Source: Actinomycetospora succinea (GTDB lineage: Bacteria; Actinomycetota; Actinomycetes; Mycobacteriales; Pseudonocardiaceae). Taken from it: a stretch of 64,000 nt of DNA. Within the stretch, counting starts at the first letter, position 1. Every line of letters begins with the position of its first letter. The position numbers and the translations under genes were made by a program. The stretch is from NCBI RefSeq assembly GCF_004363095.1, contig NZ_SNYO01000008.1, forward strand, positions 62,001-126,000, read 5' to 3'. The notes below the pieces were generated by a model. The model saw only the letters and a list, made by a program, of their open reading frames with translations. It made no database searches and had not been told where the DNA came from. Positions 17,318-27,571 of this stretch are shown piece after piece.

Positions 17318-18148
17318 TCAGCCGCCGGGACGCTCGCGGCGCCCGGCGATCACGGCGTCGGCGACGGCGCCGACCTCGTCGTCGCCCAGCATCGTCGCGC
17401 CCTCGGCGTCGATCGTCACGACGATCGGGTTGATGCCGCGGATCGTGTCCGGGCCGCCGGTGGCGGTGTCGTCGTCGGCGGCGTCGTAGAGCGCCTCGAC
17501 GAGGGTGCGGACGACGTCGTCGCGCGAGCCCTCCGGGTCGTGGCGCTTCTTCAGCGACGACTTGGCGAACAGCGAGCCGGAGCCGACGCCCGCGTAGTGG
17601 GTCTCCTCGTTGCGGCTGCCGACCACGTCGTAGGACACGATCCGCCCGGCGCGCGCCGGGTCGACCGCGTCGACGTCGTAGCCGACGAACAGCGGCACGA
17701 ACGACAGCCCCTGCATGGCGGCGCCGAGGTTGCCGCGCACCATCCCGGCCAGCTTGTTGGCCTTGCCGTCGAAGGTGAGCGGGACGCCCTCGATCTTCTC
17801 GTAGTGCTGCAGCTCGACGGTGAACAGCCGGACCGCCTCGACGGCCATCCCCGCGGTGCCCGCGATCCCGGCCGCCGACCAGTCGTCGGTGACGTAGACC
17901 TTCTGCATGTCGCGCGAGGAGATGAGGTTGCCCATCGTCGCCCGCCGGTCGCCCGCGATCGCGACGCCGCCAGCGAAGGTCGCCGCCACGATCGTCGTGC
18001 CGTGCGCGGCGGACACCGTCTGTTCGGCGGTCAGCGTCCGGGCCCCCGCCCCGGGGAGCAGGTCGGGCCGGACCTCGCGCAGGAAGTCGACGAACGAGGC
18101 CGTCCCGGCGGAGAAGTAGGCCGGGGGCAGGGCCGACGAGGGCTCCAT
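17318..18148 (-). CDS. prcB: 20S proteasome beta subunit PrcB (catalytic)
   Basis: A 276-residue precursor of the proteolytic beta subunit. Autocleavage at AAHG/TTIVAATF removes a 50-residue propeptide and exposes Thr51 as the nucleophile. Other active-site residues lie in AGDRRATMGN and in the lysine region of AGMVRGNLG; GSGSLFAKSSLKK is also typical. GGAG lies about 11 bases before the ATG. It follows pup with an unusually structured 153-bp gap containing two hairpins, so prcBA expression may be partly uncoupled from pup. Confidence 0.97.
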   Translation of the reverse strand: MEPSSALPPAYFSAGTASFVDFLREVRPDLLPGAGARTLTAEQTVSAAHGTTIVAATFAGGVAIAGDRRATMGNLISSRDMQKVYVTDDWSAAGIAGTAGMAVEAVRLFTVELQHYEKIEGVPLTFDGKANKLAGMVRGNLGAAMQGLSFVPLFVGYDVDAVDPARAGRIVSYDVVGSRNEETHYAGVGSGSLFAKSSLKKRHDPEGSRDDVVRTLVEALYDAADDDTATGGPDTIRGINPIVVTIDAEGATMLGDDEVGAVADAVIAGRRERPGG

Positions 18149-18208
18149 CGGTGGGGCGCTCCTGAGTCTGTGCGTCGGGGAAGGGGTCGGGCTGTCGGGG
18201 ATGGACCA

Positions 18209-18257
18209 CCGCCCCCGCGGCCCGGGTCGCTGGAGGGGACCCGGGCTACGGGGGCGG
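18209..18257 (-). terminator. Large GC hairpin between pup and prcB (possible attenuator)
   Basis: Arms CCGCCCCCG...CCCGGGTC (18209-18228) pair with GACCCGGG...CGGGGGCGG (18238-18257), interrupted by a 3-base mismatch, around a loop of 9 bases. It lies in the transcript between pup and prcB. No U-tract follows, so it could be an attenuator, a processing site or an mRNA-stability element. Confidence 0.5.
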
Positions 18258-18271
18258 CGTGGTGCTCTAGG

Positions 18272-18297
18272 CCGGACGGAGTACCTGACTCCGCCGG
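18272..18297 (-). terminator. Hairpin immediately after pup stop codon
   Basis: CCGGaCGGAG (18272-18281) pairs with CTCCGCCGG (18289-18297) with one bulged base and a 7-base loop, four bases after the pup stop. Together with the larger hairpin at 18209-18257 it separates pup from prcBA. Confidence 0.45.
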
Positions 18298-18301
18298 GAG
18301 G

Positions 18302-18496
18302 TTACTGGCCGCCCTTCTGGACGTACGCGCGGACGAAGTCCTCCGCGTTCTCCTCGAGGACGTCGTCGATCTCGTCGAGGATCGTGTCGACGTCCTCACC
18401 GAGCTTCTCGCGGCGCTCCTGGCCGGCAGCGGTGGTGTCCTCGCTGCCCTCGCCGTCGTCGCCCCCGCCCTGCCGCTGGGTCTGTTCCTGCGCCAT
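18302..18496 (-). CDS. pup: Prokaryotic ubiquitin-like protein Pup
   Basis: A 64-residue, acidic, largely disordered tag. It ends in GGQ, so Dop must deamidate the terminal glutamine to glutamate before PafA can attach it to lysines. The C-terminal half (KLGEDVDTILDEIDDVLEEN) is the Mpa coiled-coil-binding helix; a conserved lysine follows in YVQKGGQ. GGGAGG lies 5 bases before the ATG. A TAGGGT box about 47 bases upstream suggests pup has its own leadered promoter in addition to any read-through from dop. Confidence 0.98.
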   Translation of the reverse strand: MAQEQTQRQGGGDDGEGSEDTTAAGQERREKLGEDVDTILDEIDDVLEENAEDFVRAYVQKGGQ

Positions 18497-18543
18497 GGCT
18501 GCCTCCCGGGGTCTTTCCTCACATCGGGGTACTGCGCCTTCGA

Positions 18544-18549
18544 ACCCTA
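18544..18549 (-). promoter_or_regulatory. -10 box TAGGGT upstream of pup
   Basis: TAGGGT on the minus strand in the 81-bp dop-pup gap, about 47 bases before the pup ATG; unlike its neighbours pup also has a proper Shine-Dalgarno sequence, fitting a leadered mRNA. Confidence 0.45.
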
Positions 18550-18577
18550 CAGATCGCGGCCGACATCTGCCCGGGAA

Positions 18578-20095
18578 CTAGCCCCGCGTGAGCGCTTCCA
18601 CCAGGGCCGTCGCGTCCGCCGAGTTGTCGATGAGCTCGCCGACGTGCTTGCGGGTGCCCCGCAGCGGCTCGAGGGTCGGGATGCGCACCAGGGACTCGCG
18701 GCCCAGGTCGAAGATGACCGAGTCCCACGACGCCGCCGCGACCTCGCCGGGGTAGCGCTCGAGGCAGCGGCCGCGGAAGTAGGCGCGGGTGTCCTCCGGC
18801 GGGTGGGTGACCGCCGCGCGGACCTCCTCCTCGGTGACCATCCGCTTGATCGAGCCGCGGGTCACGAGCCGGTTGTAGAGGCCCTTGGCCTGCCGCACGT
18901 CGGCGTACTGCAGGTCGATGAGGTGCAGCTTCGGCGAGTCCCAGGGCAGGTTGTCGCGCTGCTGGTAGTTCTGCAGCAGGTTGAGCTTGGCGACCCAGTC
19001 GAGCCGGTCGGCGCACTTCAGCGGGTCGGAGCCGAGGTCGTCCAGCACCTGCTGCCAGACGTCGAGCACCTCGCGGGTCATCGGGTCGATCTCGCCGCCG
19101 CCCGTGGTCTCCTCGTGCTTCCAGGCCCGCTCGAGGTAGGCGCGCTGCAGGTCGAGCGCGGTCATCTTGCGGCCGTCGGAGAGGTCCACGACGGTCTTGA
19201 GCGTCGGGTCGTGGCTGATGCGGTGCACCGAGCGCACCGGCTCGAGCAGGCGTAGGTCGTCGAAGCGGACCCCGGCCTCGATCATCGAGAGCACGAGCGC
19301 GGTGGTGCCGACCTTGAGGAACGTCGAGTACTCGGCCAGCGTCGCGTCGCCGATGATGACGTGCAGGCGCCGGTACTTGTCGGCGTCGGCGTGGGGCTCG
19401 TCGCGGGTGTTGATGATGCCGCGCTTGAGCGTGGTCTCCAGGCCGACCTCGACCTCGATGTAGTCCGCGCGCTGCGAGAGCTGGAACCCCGGCTCGTCGC
19501 CCGACGGCCCGAGACCCACCCGGCCGGCGCCGCACACGACCTGCCGCGACGCGAAGAACGGCGTCAGCCCGGTGATGATCGTCGGGAACGGGGTCTGGCG
19601 GGCGCAGAGGTAGTTCTCGTGAGAGCCGTAGCTCGCGCCCTTGTTGTCGATGTTGTTCTTGTAGAGCTGGATGCGCGGGGTGCCGGGGACGGTCGCGGCG
19701 CGCTCGGCGGCGTCCTCCATGACCCGCTCCCCCGCCTTGTCCCAGACCACCGCGTCGCGCGGGGTGGTCACCTCGGGCGCGGAGAACTCCGGGTGGGCGT
19801 GGTCGACGTAGAGCCGCGCCCCGTTGGTGAGGATGACGTTGGCGGCGCCCAGGTCGTCGAGGTCGCCCGCGTCCGGCGGCGGACCCGCGCTCGGCCCCAG
19901 GTCGAAGCCCCGGGCGTCGCGCAGCGGCGACTCGACCTCGTAGTCCCAGCGGGCGCGACGGGCCCGCGGGACGTCGGCGGCCGCCGCGTAGGCCAGCACG
20001 ATCTGCGTCGACGTGATCACCGGGTTCGCGGCCGGGTCGCCGGGGACGGAGATGCCGTACTCGATCTCGGTGCCCATGATGCGGCTCGCGGTCAT
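18578..20095 (-). CDS. dop: Pup deamidase/depupylase Dop
   Basis: Dop deamidates the C-terminal glutamine of Pup and also removes Pup from conjugates; 505 residues, the normal length. [15 protein letters not shown] opens the nucleotide-binding half, a Dop-specific loop of roughly 40 residues follows (absent from PafA), and the catalytic aspartate is D98 in [34 protein letters not shown] is shared with PafA. The ATG at 20095 is supported by a leaderless promoter (TAGGGT, then six bases). That -10 box includes the stop codon of the upstream transporter gene. Confidence 0.97.
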   Translation of the reverse strand: MTASRIMGTEIEYGISVPGDPAANPVITSTQIVLAYAAAADVPRARRARWDYEVESPLRDARGFDLGPSAGPPPDAGDLDDLGAANVILTNGARLYVDHAHPEFSAPEVTTPRDAVVWDKAGERVMEDAAERAATVPGTPRIQLYKNNIDNKGASYGSHENYLCARQTPFPTIITGLTPFFASRQVVCGAGRVGLGPSGDEPGFQLSQRADYIEVEVGLETTLKRGIINTRDEPHADADKYRRLHVIIGDATLAEYSTFLKVGTTALVLSMIEAGVRFDDLRLLEPVRSVHRISHDPTLKTVVDLSDGRKMTALDLQRAYLERAWKHEETTGGGEIDPMTREVLDVWQQVLDDLGSDPLKCADRLDWVAKLNLLQNYQQRDNLPWDSPKLHLIDLQYADVRQAKGLYNRLVTRGSIKRMVTEEEVRAAVTHPPEDTRAYFRGRCLERYPGEVAAASWDSVIFDLGRESLVRIPTLEPLRGTRKHVGELIDNSADATALVEALTRG

Positions 20096-20101
20096 GCCCC
20101 G

Positions 20102-20107
20102 ACCCTA
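20102..20107 (-). promoter_or_regulatory. -10 box TAGGGT for dop, containing the upstream gene's stop codon
   Basis: TAGGGT (minus strand 20107 to 20102) ends 6 bases before the dop ATG. Its first three bases are the in-frame TAG stop (20105-20107) of the Bcr/CflA transporter gene. Confidence 0.6.
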
Positions 20108-21346
20108 ATTGTGCTGGGCGCCCTCGGCCCTCTCCGGGAGGGCGCCTCGCCAGAGAATGCCGAACACCACGGCCCCCAGGAGAACCGCGCCGGCCATGGT
20201 GGCGGCCATCGGCACCGCCGAGCGGCTCCCGGCGAGCCCCACCAGCGGGGCCGTGCCCGCGCCGACGAGGAACTGCGAGGTCCCGAGCAGCGCCGACGCG
20301 CTCCCGGCGTGCTCGGGGTGGTCGGCGAGGGCCAGCGTCGTCGCGCAGGGCAGCACGAAGCCGACGCCGATGACCGTCAGCACCAGCCCGGCCAGCAGGC
20401 CGGCGAGCCCCGCGTCGAGCAGGGTCGAGACCAGCAGCCCGCCGGTGCCGACCAGCGCGACGCCGAGCCCGGTCACCAGCAGGCGCTCCGGGCGCACCCG
20501 CCCCGAGCCCGCGAGACGCCCCGCGACCTGCACCGACGTCACGATCGCCACCGAGTTCGCCGCGAACACCCCGGAGAACGCCTGCGGCGAGAGGCCGTAG
20601 AGGTCCTGCAGCACGAACGTCGATCCGGAGATGTAGGCGAACATCGCCGAGAACACGAGCCCGGCGGCGAGCACGCACGCGACGACCCGCCGGTCGCCGA
20701 GCAGCACCCGGAACGACGCGAGCGTCGCCGCCGCACTGCCCGCCCGCCGGCGGGACCGGGGCAGCGACTCGCGCACCAGCCCGAGCACGGCGAGCCCGGT
20801 GAGCGCCCCGTACACCGCGAGCACGACGAACACCCCGCGCCAGCTCGTGACCCGCAGCAGCTGCCCGCCGAGCACCGGCGCGACGATCGGGGCGACGCCC
20901 GAGACCAGCATGAGCGTCGCGAAGGCCCGCGCGGACGTCGTCGCGTCGCTCGTGTCGCGGACGACGGCCCGCGCGACGACGATCCCGACCGCGCCGAGCA
21001 GCCCCTGGGCCAGGCGCAGGGCGATGAGCACCTCGACGCTCGGCGCCACCGCGCAGAGCACCGACGCGACCGCGAACCCCGCCGCGCCGATCAGCATCGG
21101 GCGCCGCCGGCCCAGGACGTCCGACAGCGGCCCGGCGACGAGCTGGCCGAGCGCGAGGCCGACGAGGCACGACGTCAGCGAGAGCTGGGCGACCGACGGC
21201 GTGGTGGCGAGGTCCGCGGTGAGCGTCGGCAGCGCGGGCAGGTAGGTGTCGAGCGAGAGCGGGGCGGCGGCGGTCAGCGCGCCCAGCACCACCAGCCGTG
21301 CGCGGTGCCCCGTTACGGGGTCGGCTCGTCCTCCGTCGTCAGCCAT
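20105..21346 (-). CDS. MFS multidrug exporter, Bcr/CflA family
   Basis: A 413-residue major-facilitator protein with about twelve hydrophobic helices. The loop GPLSDVLGRRRPML between helices 2 and 3 is the MFS motif A; LDTYLPALPTLTADLATTPS after helix 1 and the extended DTSDATTSARAFATLMLVSG are typical of Bcr/CflA drug/proton antiporters. ATG 21346 overlaps the end of the upstream hydrolase gene by 34 bp, so the two are probably co-transcribed. Substrate unknown. It separates mpa from dop together with the hydrolase; this insertion is not part of the mycobacterial arrangement. Confidence 0.87.
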   Translation of the reverse strand: MADDGGRADPVTGHRARLVVLGALTAAAPLSLDTYLPALPTLTADLATTPSVAQLSLTSCLVGLALGQLVAGPLSDVLGRRRPMLIGAAGFAVASVLCAVAPSVEVLIALRLAQGLLGAVGIVVARAVVRDTSDATTSARAFATLMLVSGVAPIVAPVLGGQLLRVTSWRGVFVVLAVYGALTGLAVLGLVRESLPRSRRRAGSAAATLASFRVLLGDRRVVACVLAAGLVFSAMFAYISGSTFVLQDLYGLSPQAFSGVFAANSVAIVTSVQVAGRLAGSGRVRPERLLVTGLGVALVGTGGLLVSTLLDAGLAGLLAGLVLTVIGVGFVLPCATTLALADHPEHAGSASALLGTSQFLVGAGTAPLVGLAGSRSAVPMAATMAGAVLLGAVVFGILWRGALPERAEGAQHN

Positions 21347-22554
21347 CGCAACAGATGGTCGTGCACGTCCGGGTCGTTCAGCAGGTGGAAGTGGTGTGAC
21401 GACGTCAACGGTTCGACGTCGGCGACGGCGCCGCCCGCCGAGTCGACGGGGACCAGGAGGTCGCCCAGGGCGTTGGCCAGCGGGTGGTCCGGCGAGCTCG
21501 TGACGCACGCCGCGACCGCGTGGTGCGAGGCGTGGGCGAGCAGCGGGACCTCGGTGTCGGACACCCCGGCCACCAGGTCGCGGATGCCGGCCGAGCGGCG
21601 GTCGAGGAACTCGCCCCACGTCCGGGCGTTCGACCACCGCGAGAGCTGCGAGGCCAGCTGGTCGACCCGGTGCGCCAGCGGCGCCCCGCGGTGCGGCGAG
21701 CCGAGGTAGACCATCCGCCGCACCGCGCCGACCCAGGGCTGCCCGGTCTGCACCGCGTGGTGGCACGCGTGGCGCAGCACCAGCCCGCCCATGGAGTGCC
21801 CCACGAGGTCCAGGCGGCGCACCTGCTCGGGCCAGCGGGCGAACAGGTCGGTGAGCAGCAGCGAGAGCGCGGTGCCGTTGTCCGCGACGCGCTGGCCGCT
21901 GTTGTAGCGCAGGAGCAGCGGGGTCGCGCCGGTCGCCGACGCCACGCGCTCCGCGTAGCCCTCCCCCGCGCTGGCCTCGCCGTAGAGGCGCCAGGCGTGC
22001 TCGGTCTCGCCCAGACCGTGGACGAACAGCACGAGGCGGCCCAGGTCGCGCTCGGGGTGGTCGGCGACGACGGCGCGCAGGGCCGCCGGGTCGCCGGGCA
22101 GCTCGTCGTGCTGCTCGTCGCCGTCGGGGCCGATCGTCGACGTGTAGAGCGTCATCGGGACGGCGAGGTCGTTGTCGAGGGCGACCATGTGGTCGCCGAC
22201 GAGCCCGTTGACCGCGCCGGTGAGCACGGCGCCGGCCGGCGTGCCCGTGATCGGCCGCCAGTCGCCGGGGCGGGCGAACGCGGCCGCCGCCCCGACCCCC
22301 CGCCCGGCGAGCTGCGAGATGCCGCGCACGGCCGCGTAGACACCGGTGGTGATGCCGTCGTGCACCACCTGCACCGGCTTCGACGCGGGGCCGAGCCCGA
22401 CCCTGCGCAGGGCGCCGAACACGGTGCCGGCGATCGCCTCGTGGGTGCCCTGGACCGGGCGGGAGACGATGTCGACGGCCTCCGACGCGACACCGGCCGC
22501 CCCGCGGACCTCGTTGCGGTCCTGGCGGGACGGCCGGTGTGGCTGGTCGTTCAT
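21313..22554 (-). CDS. Alpha/beta hydrolase (PGAP1-like lipase/esterase fold)
   Basis: A 413-residue hydrolase. The first 170 residues contain no recognised domain but have several Gly/Ala-rich helices. The catalytic core begins with LVLFVHGLGETEHAW (oxyanion loop), continues to the nucleophile elbow DLVGHSMGGLVLRHAC, and probably ends with the catalytic histidine in LTSSHHFHLLND; YLGSPHRGAPLA is the PGAP1/lipase-like segment after the elbow. No signal peptide is evident. A TACCGT box 7 bases before the ATG indicates a leaderless mRNA. The physiological ester is unknown. Confidence 0.82.
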   Translation of the reverse strand: MNDQPHRPSRQDRNEVRGAAGVASEAVDIVSRPVQGTHEAIAGTVFGALRRVGLGPASKPVQVVHDGITTGVYAAVRGISQLAGRGVGAAAAFARPGDWRPITGTPAGAVLTGAVNGLVGDHMVALDNDLAVPMTLYTSTIGPDGDEQHDELPGDPAALRAVVADHPERDLGRLVLFVHGLGETEHAWRLYGEASAGEGYAERVASATGATPLLLRYNSGQRVADNGTALSLLLTDLFARWPEQVRRLDLVGHSMGGLVLRHACHHAVQTGQPWVGAVRRMVYLGSPHRGAPLAHRVDQLASQLSRWSNARTWGEFLDRRSAGIRDLVAGVSDTEVPLLAHASHHAVAACVTSSPDHPLANALGDLLVPVDSAGGAVADVEPLTSSHHFHLLNDPDVHDHLLRWLTTEDEPTP

Positions 22555-22561
22555 GCCTTAC

Positions 22562-22567
22562 ACGGTA
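22562..22567 (-). promoter_or_regulatory. -10 box TACCGT for the hydrolase gene (leaderless)
   Basis: TACCGT on the minus strand is followed by GTAAGGC and the ATG at 22554, a 7-base spacing typical of leaderless promoters in this window. Confidence 0.55.
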
Positions 22568-22591
22568 CCTGGCGTCACAGGTACCGACCGG

Positions 22592-24403
22592 TCACAGGTA
22601 CTGGCCGGTGTTCGACGCGGTGTCGATCTCCTTGCCCTGCGTCGTGCCCTTGCCGGTGACGAGCGTGCGGATGTAGACGATCCGCTCGCCCTTCTTGCCG
22701 GAGATCCGGGCCCAGTCGTCCGGGTTGGTCGTGTTCGGCAGGTCCTCGGACTCGGCGAACTCGTCGACCACCGCGTCCAGCAGGTGCTGGACCCGCAGGC
22801 CCGGCTGCGAGCTCTCCAGCTGGGACTTGATGGCCGACTTCTTCGCCCGCCCGACGATATTCTCGATGACCGCGCCGGAGTTGAAGTCCTTGAAGTACAG
22901 GACCTCCTTGTCCCCGTTCGCGTACGTGACCTCGAGGAACCGGTTGTCGTCGGTCTCGGCGTACATCCGCTCGACGACCCGCTCGATCATGCCGTCGAGG
23001 CACGCCGCGCGGTTGCCGCCGAACTCGGAGATGTCCTCCTCGTGCAGCGGCAGCCCGTCGATCAGGTACTTCGAGAAGATGTCCTGCGCCGCCTCGGCGT
23101 CCGGACGCTCGATCTTGATCTTCACGTCGAGCCGGCCCGGCCGCAGGATCGCGGGGTCGATCATGTCCTCGCGGTTGGAGGCGCCGATGACGATGACGTT
23201 CTCCAGGCCCTCGACACCGTCGATCTCGCTGAGGAGCTGGGGGACGATCGTCGTCTCGACGTCGCTCGAGACACCGGACCCGCGCGTCCTGAAGATCGAG
23301 TCCATCTCGTCGAAGAACACGATCACCGGCGTGCCCTCGGACGCCTTCTCGCGCGCCCGCTGGAAGATCATCCGGATGTGCCGCTCGGTCTCGCCGACGA
23401 ACTTGTTGAGCAGCTCCGGGCCCTTGATGTTGAGGAAGTGCGCCTTGACGTCGCGGCTGTCCTCGCCGCGGGTCTCGGCGACCTTCTTCGCCAGGGAGTT
23501 GGCGACGGCCTTCGCGATGAGCGTCTTGCCGCAGCCGGGCGGGCCGTAGAGCAGCACGCCCTTGGGCGGGCGCAGCTGGTAGGTCCGGAACAGGTCCGCG
23601 TGCAGGAACGGCAGCTCCACCGCGTCGCGGATGGAGTCGATCTGCCGGGTGAGCCCGCCGATGTCGGTGTACGCGACGTCGGGGACCTCCTCGAGGACGA
23701 GCTCCTCGACCTCGGCCTTCGGCACCTTCTCGTAGGCGTAGCCGACGCGGGTGTCGACCATCAGCGAGTCGCCCGGCTTGAGCTCCGGGGCGTCGCCGAG
23801 CAGCAGCGAGTCGGCCAGGTGGATCACCCGCTCCTCGTCGGCGTTGCCGATGATGAGCGCGCGGTTGCGCGTGCCGTCCTCGTCGGTGAGGACCTCGCGG
23901 AGGGCGACCACCTCGCCGATCCGCTCGTAGGTCCCGGCCTCGACGACCGTGAGCGCCTCGTTGAGCCGCAGGGTCTGGCCGCGGGTCAGCTCGGCGACCT
24001 CGACCGCCGGCGACACGGCGACCCGCATCCGGCGTCCGGAGGTGAACACGTCGACCGTGGAGTCCTCGAACGCCTCGAGGAACACGCCGTAGCTCGACGG
24101 CGGCTGCGCGAGCCGGTCGACCTCTTCGCGGAGCGCGACGAGCTGCGCCCGCGCCTCCTTGAGGGTCTCCGTGAGCTTGTCGTTCCGCTCGCTGAGCTGC
24201 GAGACGCGCTGCTGTGCCTCGCCGAGACGCTGTTCGAGGATGCGTGCGTGCCGAGGGGATTCGGTCAACTTGCGACGCAACAGCGCGACCTCGTCCTCGA
24301 GGAAGCGCACCTGTGCTGCCATGTCCGCCGAGCCACGATCATGTCGTTCGCCGCGGTCCCGGCCCTGGTCGGATCGGCCCCTGGGGTCGTCGTCATTCGT
24401 CAC
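22592..24403 (-). CDS. mpa: Mycobacterial proteasome ATPase Mpa/ARC
   Basis: A 603-residue AAA ATPase that recruits pupylated proteins, unfolds them and feeds them into the 20S core. Residues about 30-100 form the coiled coil that binds Pup; tandem OB domains follow (about 100-235); the AAA domain has GPPGCGKT (287-294) and DEMD (365-368). The C-terminus TGQYL ends in the QYL motif that docks into PrcA pockets. GTG 24403 is preferred: GGAGGAGG lies 6 bases before it, whereas earlier codons lack a site. It is transcribed toward the hydrolase gene with a 37-bp gap. Confidence 0.96.
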   Translation of the reverse strand: MTNDDDPRGRSDQGRDRGERHDRGSADMAAQVRFLEDEVALLRRKLTESPRHARILEQRLGEAQQRVSQLSERNDKLTETLKEARAQLVALREEVDRLAQPPSSYGVFLEAFEDSTVDVFTSGRRMRVAVSPAVEVAELTRGQTLRLNEALTVVEAGTYERIGEVVALREVLTDEDGTRNRALIIGNADEERVIHLADSLLLGDAPELKPGDSLMVDTRVGYAYEKVPKAEVEELVLEEVPDVAYTDIGGLTRQIDSIRDAVELPFLHADLFRTYQLRPPKGVLLYGPPGCGKTLIAKAVANSLAKKVAETRGEDSRDVKAHFLNIKGPELLNKFVGETERHIRMIFQRAREKASEGTPVIVFFDEMDSIFRTRGSGVSSDVETTIVPQLLSEIDGVEGLENVIVIGASNREDMIDPAILRPGRLDVKIKIERPDAEAAQDIFSKYLIDGLPLHEEDISEFGGNRAACLDGMIERVVERMYAETDDNRFLEVTYANGDKEVLYFKDFNSGAVIENIVGRAKKSAIKSQLESSQPGLRVQHLLDAVVDEFAESEDLPNTTNPDDWARISGKKGERIVYIRTLVTGKGTTQGKEIDTASNTGQYL

Positions 24404-24560
24404 GGCGCCCTCCTCCGCTACTCCGTAGCGCAAACCGTACCCGCGAATCGAGGTGTCCGTGGAGTAGCGTCCCGGTGACGGACTTCTCACGCAGACCCCT
24501 TGCGCGGGGTCACCGAGGGTGATTCCGCCAGCACCGGAAAGCCTCGGTGCTCACGCTCGG

Positions 24561-26364
<1,804 letters not shown>

Positions 26365-26417
26365 GGGTGCTCGCCACAACGATCTCTCGAGAGTGCGCTC
26401 AGGGCACTGCCCTCACG

Positions 26418-26445
26418 GCTCTCCCGGGAGATCGATCGGGAGAGC
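26418..26445. terminator. 9-bp-stem hairpin between convergent genes
   Basis: GCTCTCCCG (26418-26426) and CGGGAGAGC (26437-26445) are perfect inverted repeats with a 10-base loop, in the 110-bp gap between two convergent genes. A 10-bp palindrome CTCTCGAGAG at 26384-26393 and AGGGCAcTGCCCT at 26401-26413 precede it. Likely bidirectional termination. Confidence 0.5.
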
Positions 26446-26474
26446 GACGAGCGGCCGGTGTCCTCCCGCCCGCC

Positions 26475-27506
26475 TCAGCAGCCCTCCGGCGCGCCGCCCG
26501 TGCCGTCGGCGAACGGCAGCGCGCAGGCCACGCGGCGCGGCGAGCCGAGCGGTCCGCCGCCGGGGGTGTCGGGGCCGTTGTTGGTCACCACGGCCAGCGA
26601 CGTGACCAGGCGCAGCATCTGCGGCGAGTCGATGTTCGGCAGCTCCGCCTCGGCGCCCGCCTGGGCGTTGATGGCGTTGGTGCCCTCGCCGCCGGTCTCG
26701 TCGACGACGTAGGCGCCGTAGTCGCGCAGCGCCTCGGCGATCTTGCGGGTGTCCTTCTCGGTGATCCAGCTGAGGTCCGTGTCCGGCGCGATGGCGAGCA
26801 GCGTGCCCATGTTGACGTTCGGGTCCGAGCCCCGGTACTGGTCGCGCCAGGCCGCGTCGGCCTTGAAGGCGGGCCACCGGAAGCCGTCGCGGGCCGTGCT
26901 GCAGCTCTGCTGGCAGTTGAGATTGATCTTCAGGGCGTGGCGGAGCGGCTCGGGCCCGGTCATCTCGCCGACGCGGATGGTGCCGCCGATCCCCGAGAGG
27001 TTCGACCCACCGTGGCACCCGAGCCTGCCGTCGCCGCGCAGCGAGACCGAGGGGTAGGTGTAGTTCCACCTCGGCGTGCCCCCGGGGTCGAGCTTGAGGG
27101 GCTGGCCGGCGAGGACCGTCTCGTCGTCCGGGGTCTCGGCGAGGAACGTCGAGCAGTTGTTGTACGACCCGTCCGCGGACAGGCGGGGGTCGACGTGCAC
27201 GCGCCGGGTGCCGTTGTCCGACTCGAGGTCGCGGACCGGGGTGGCGGGGTCGACGGTGATGTTCTCGATGTCGAGATAGACGTCCTGCGCGCGCGTGTTG
27301 AACGGCGAGTACTCCGCCGAGCCCGCCAGCGGCAGGTTCCAGATGGAGTCCCAGGCGAAGGGGAGAGCGCGCAGGTCGCGTGTCGGCCCTCGATAGGGTT
27401 CCGGCCCCGTGGCGATCGGGGCCCGCGTCGCGACCACCACGCCCGCGACGGCGACCGCCGCGATCAGGACCGCCAGCAGGACCCGCAGTCTCGATCCCCC
27501 CGTCAT
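26475..27506 (-). CDS. Membrane-anchored or secreted protein of unknown function
   Basis: A 343-residue protein I do not recognise. One N-terminal hydrophobic helix (about residues 7-27, LRVLLAVLIAAVAVAGVVVA) acts as a signal/anchor; the rest is hydrophilic and exported. It has several cysteines that could form disulfides (NNCSTF, LGCHGGSN, NLNCQQSCST, a final EGC) and conserved-looking aromatic motifs (FAWDSIWNLPL, PRWNYTYPSVSL, HALKINLN). The composition suggests a beta-rich, possibly carbohydrate-associated exoprotein, but that is a guess. ATG 27506 is chosen because a TAGGGT box ends 8 bases before it. Confidence 0.7.
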   Translation of the reverse strand: MTGGSRLRVLLAVLIAAVAVAGVVVATRAPIATGPEPYRGPTRDLRALPFAWDSIWNLPLAGSAEYSPFNTRAQDVYLDIENITVDPATPVRDLESDNGTRRVHVDPRLSADGSYNNCSTFLAETPDDETVLAGQPLKLDPGGTPRWNYTYPSVSLRGDGRLGCHGGSNLSGIGGTIRVGEMTGPEPLRHALKINLNCQQSCSTARDGFRWPAFKADAAWRDQYRGSDPNVNMGTLLAIAPDTDLSWITEKDTRKIAEALRDYGAYVVDETGGEGTNAINAQAGAEAELPNIDSPQMLRLVTSLAVVTNNGPDTPGGGPLGSPRRVACALPFADGTGGAPEGC

Positions 27507-27514
27507 CGGCACCG

Positions 27515-27520
27515 ACCCTA
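27515..27520 (-). promoter_or_regulatory. -10 box TAGGGT for the unknown exported protein (leaderless)
   Basis: TAGGGT on the minus strand, then CGGTGCCG and ATG at 27506; a GTG at 27512 would be only two bases from the box and is therefore unlikely. Confidence 0.55.
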
Positions 27521-27571
27521 GCCGTCACCACCTCGACCGCTCGGCCTACCCCGCTGCGCCACAGGAGAGGC

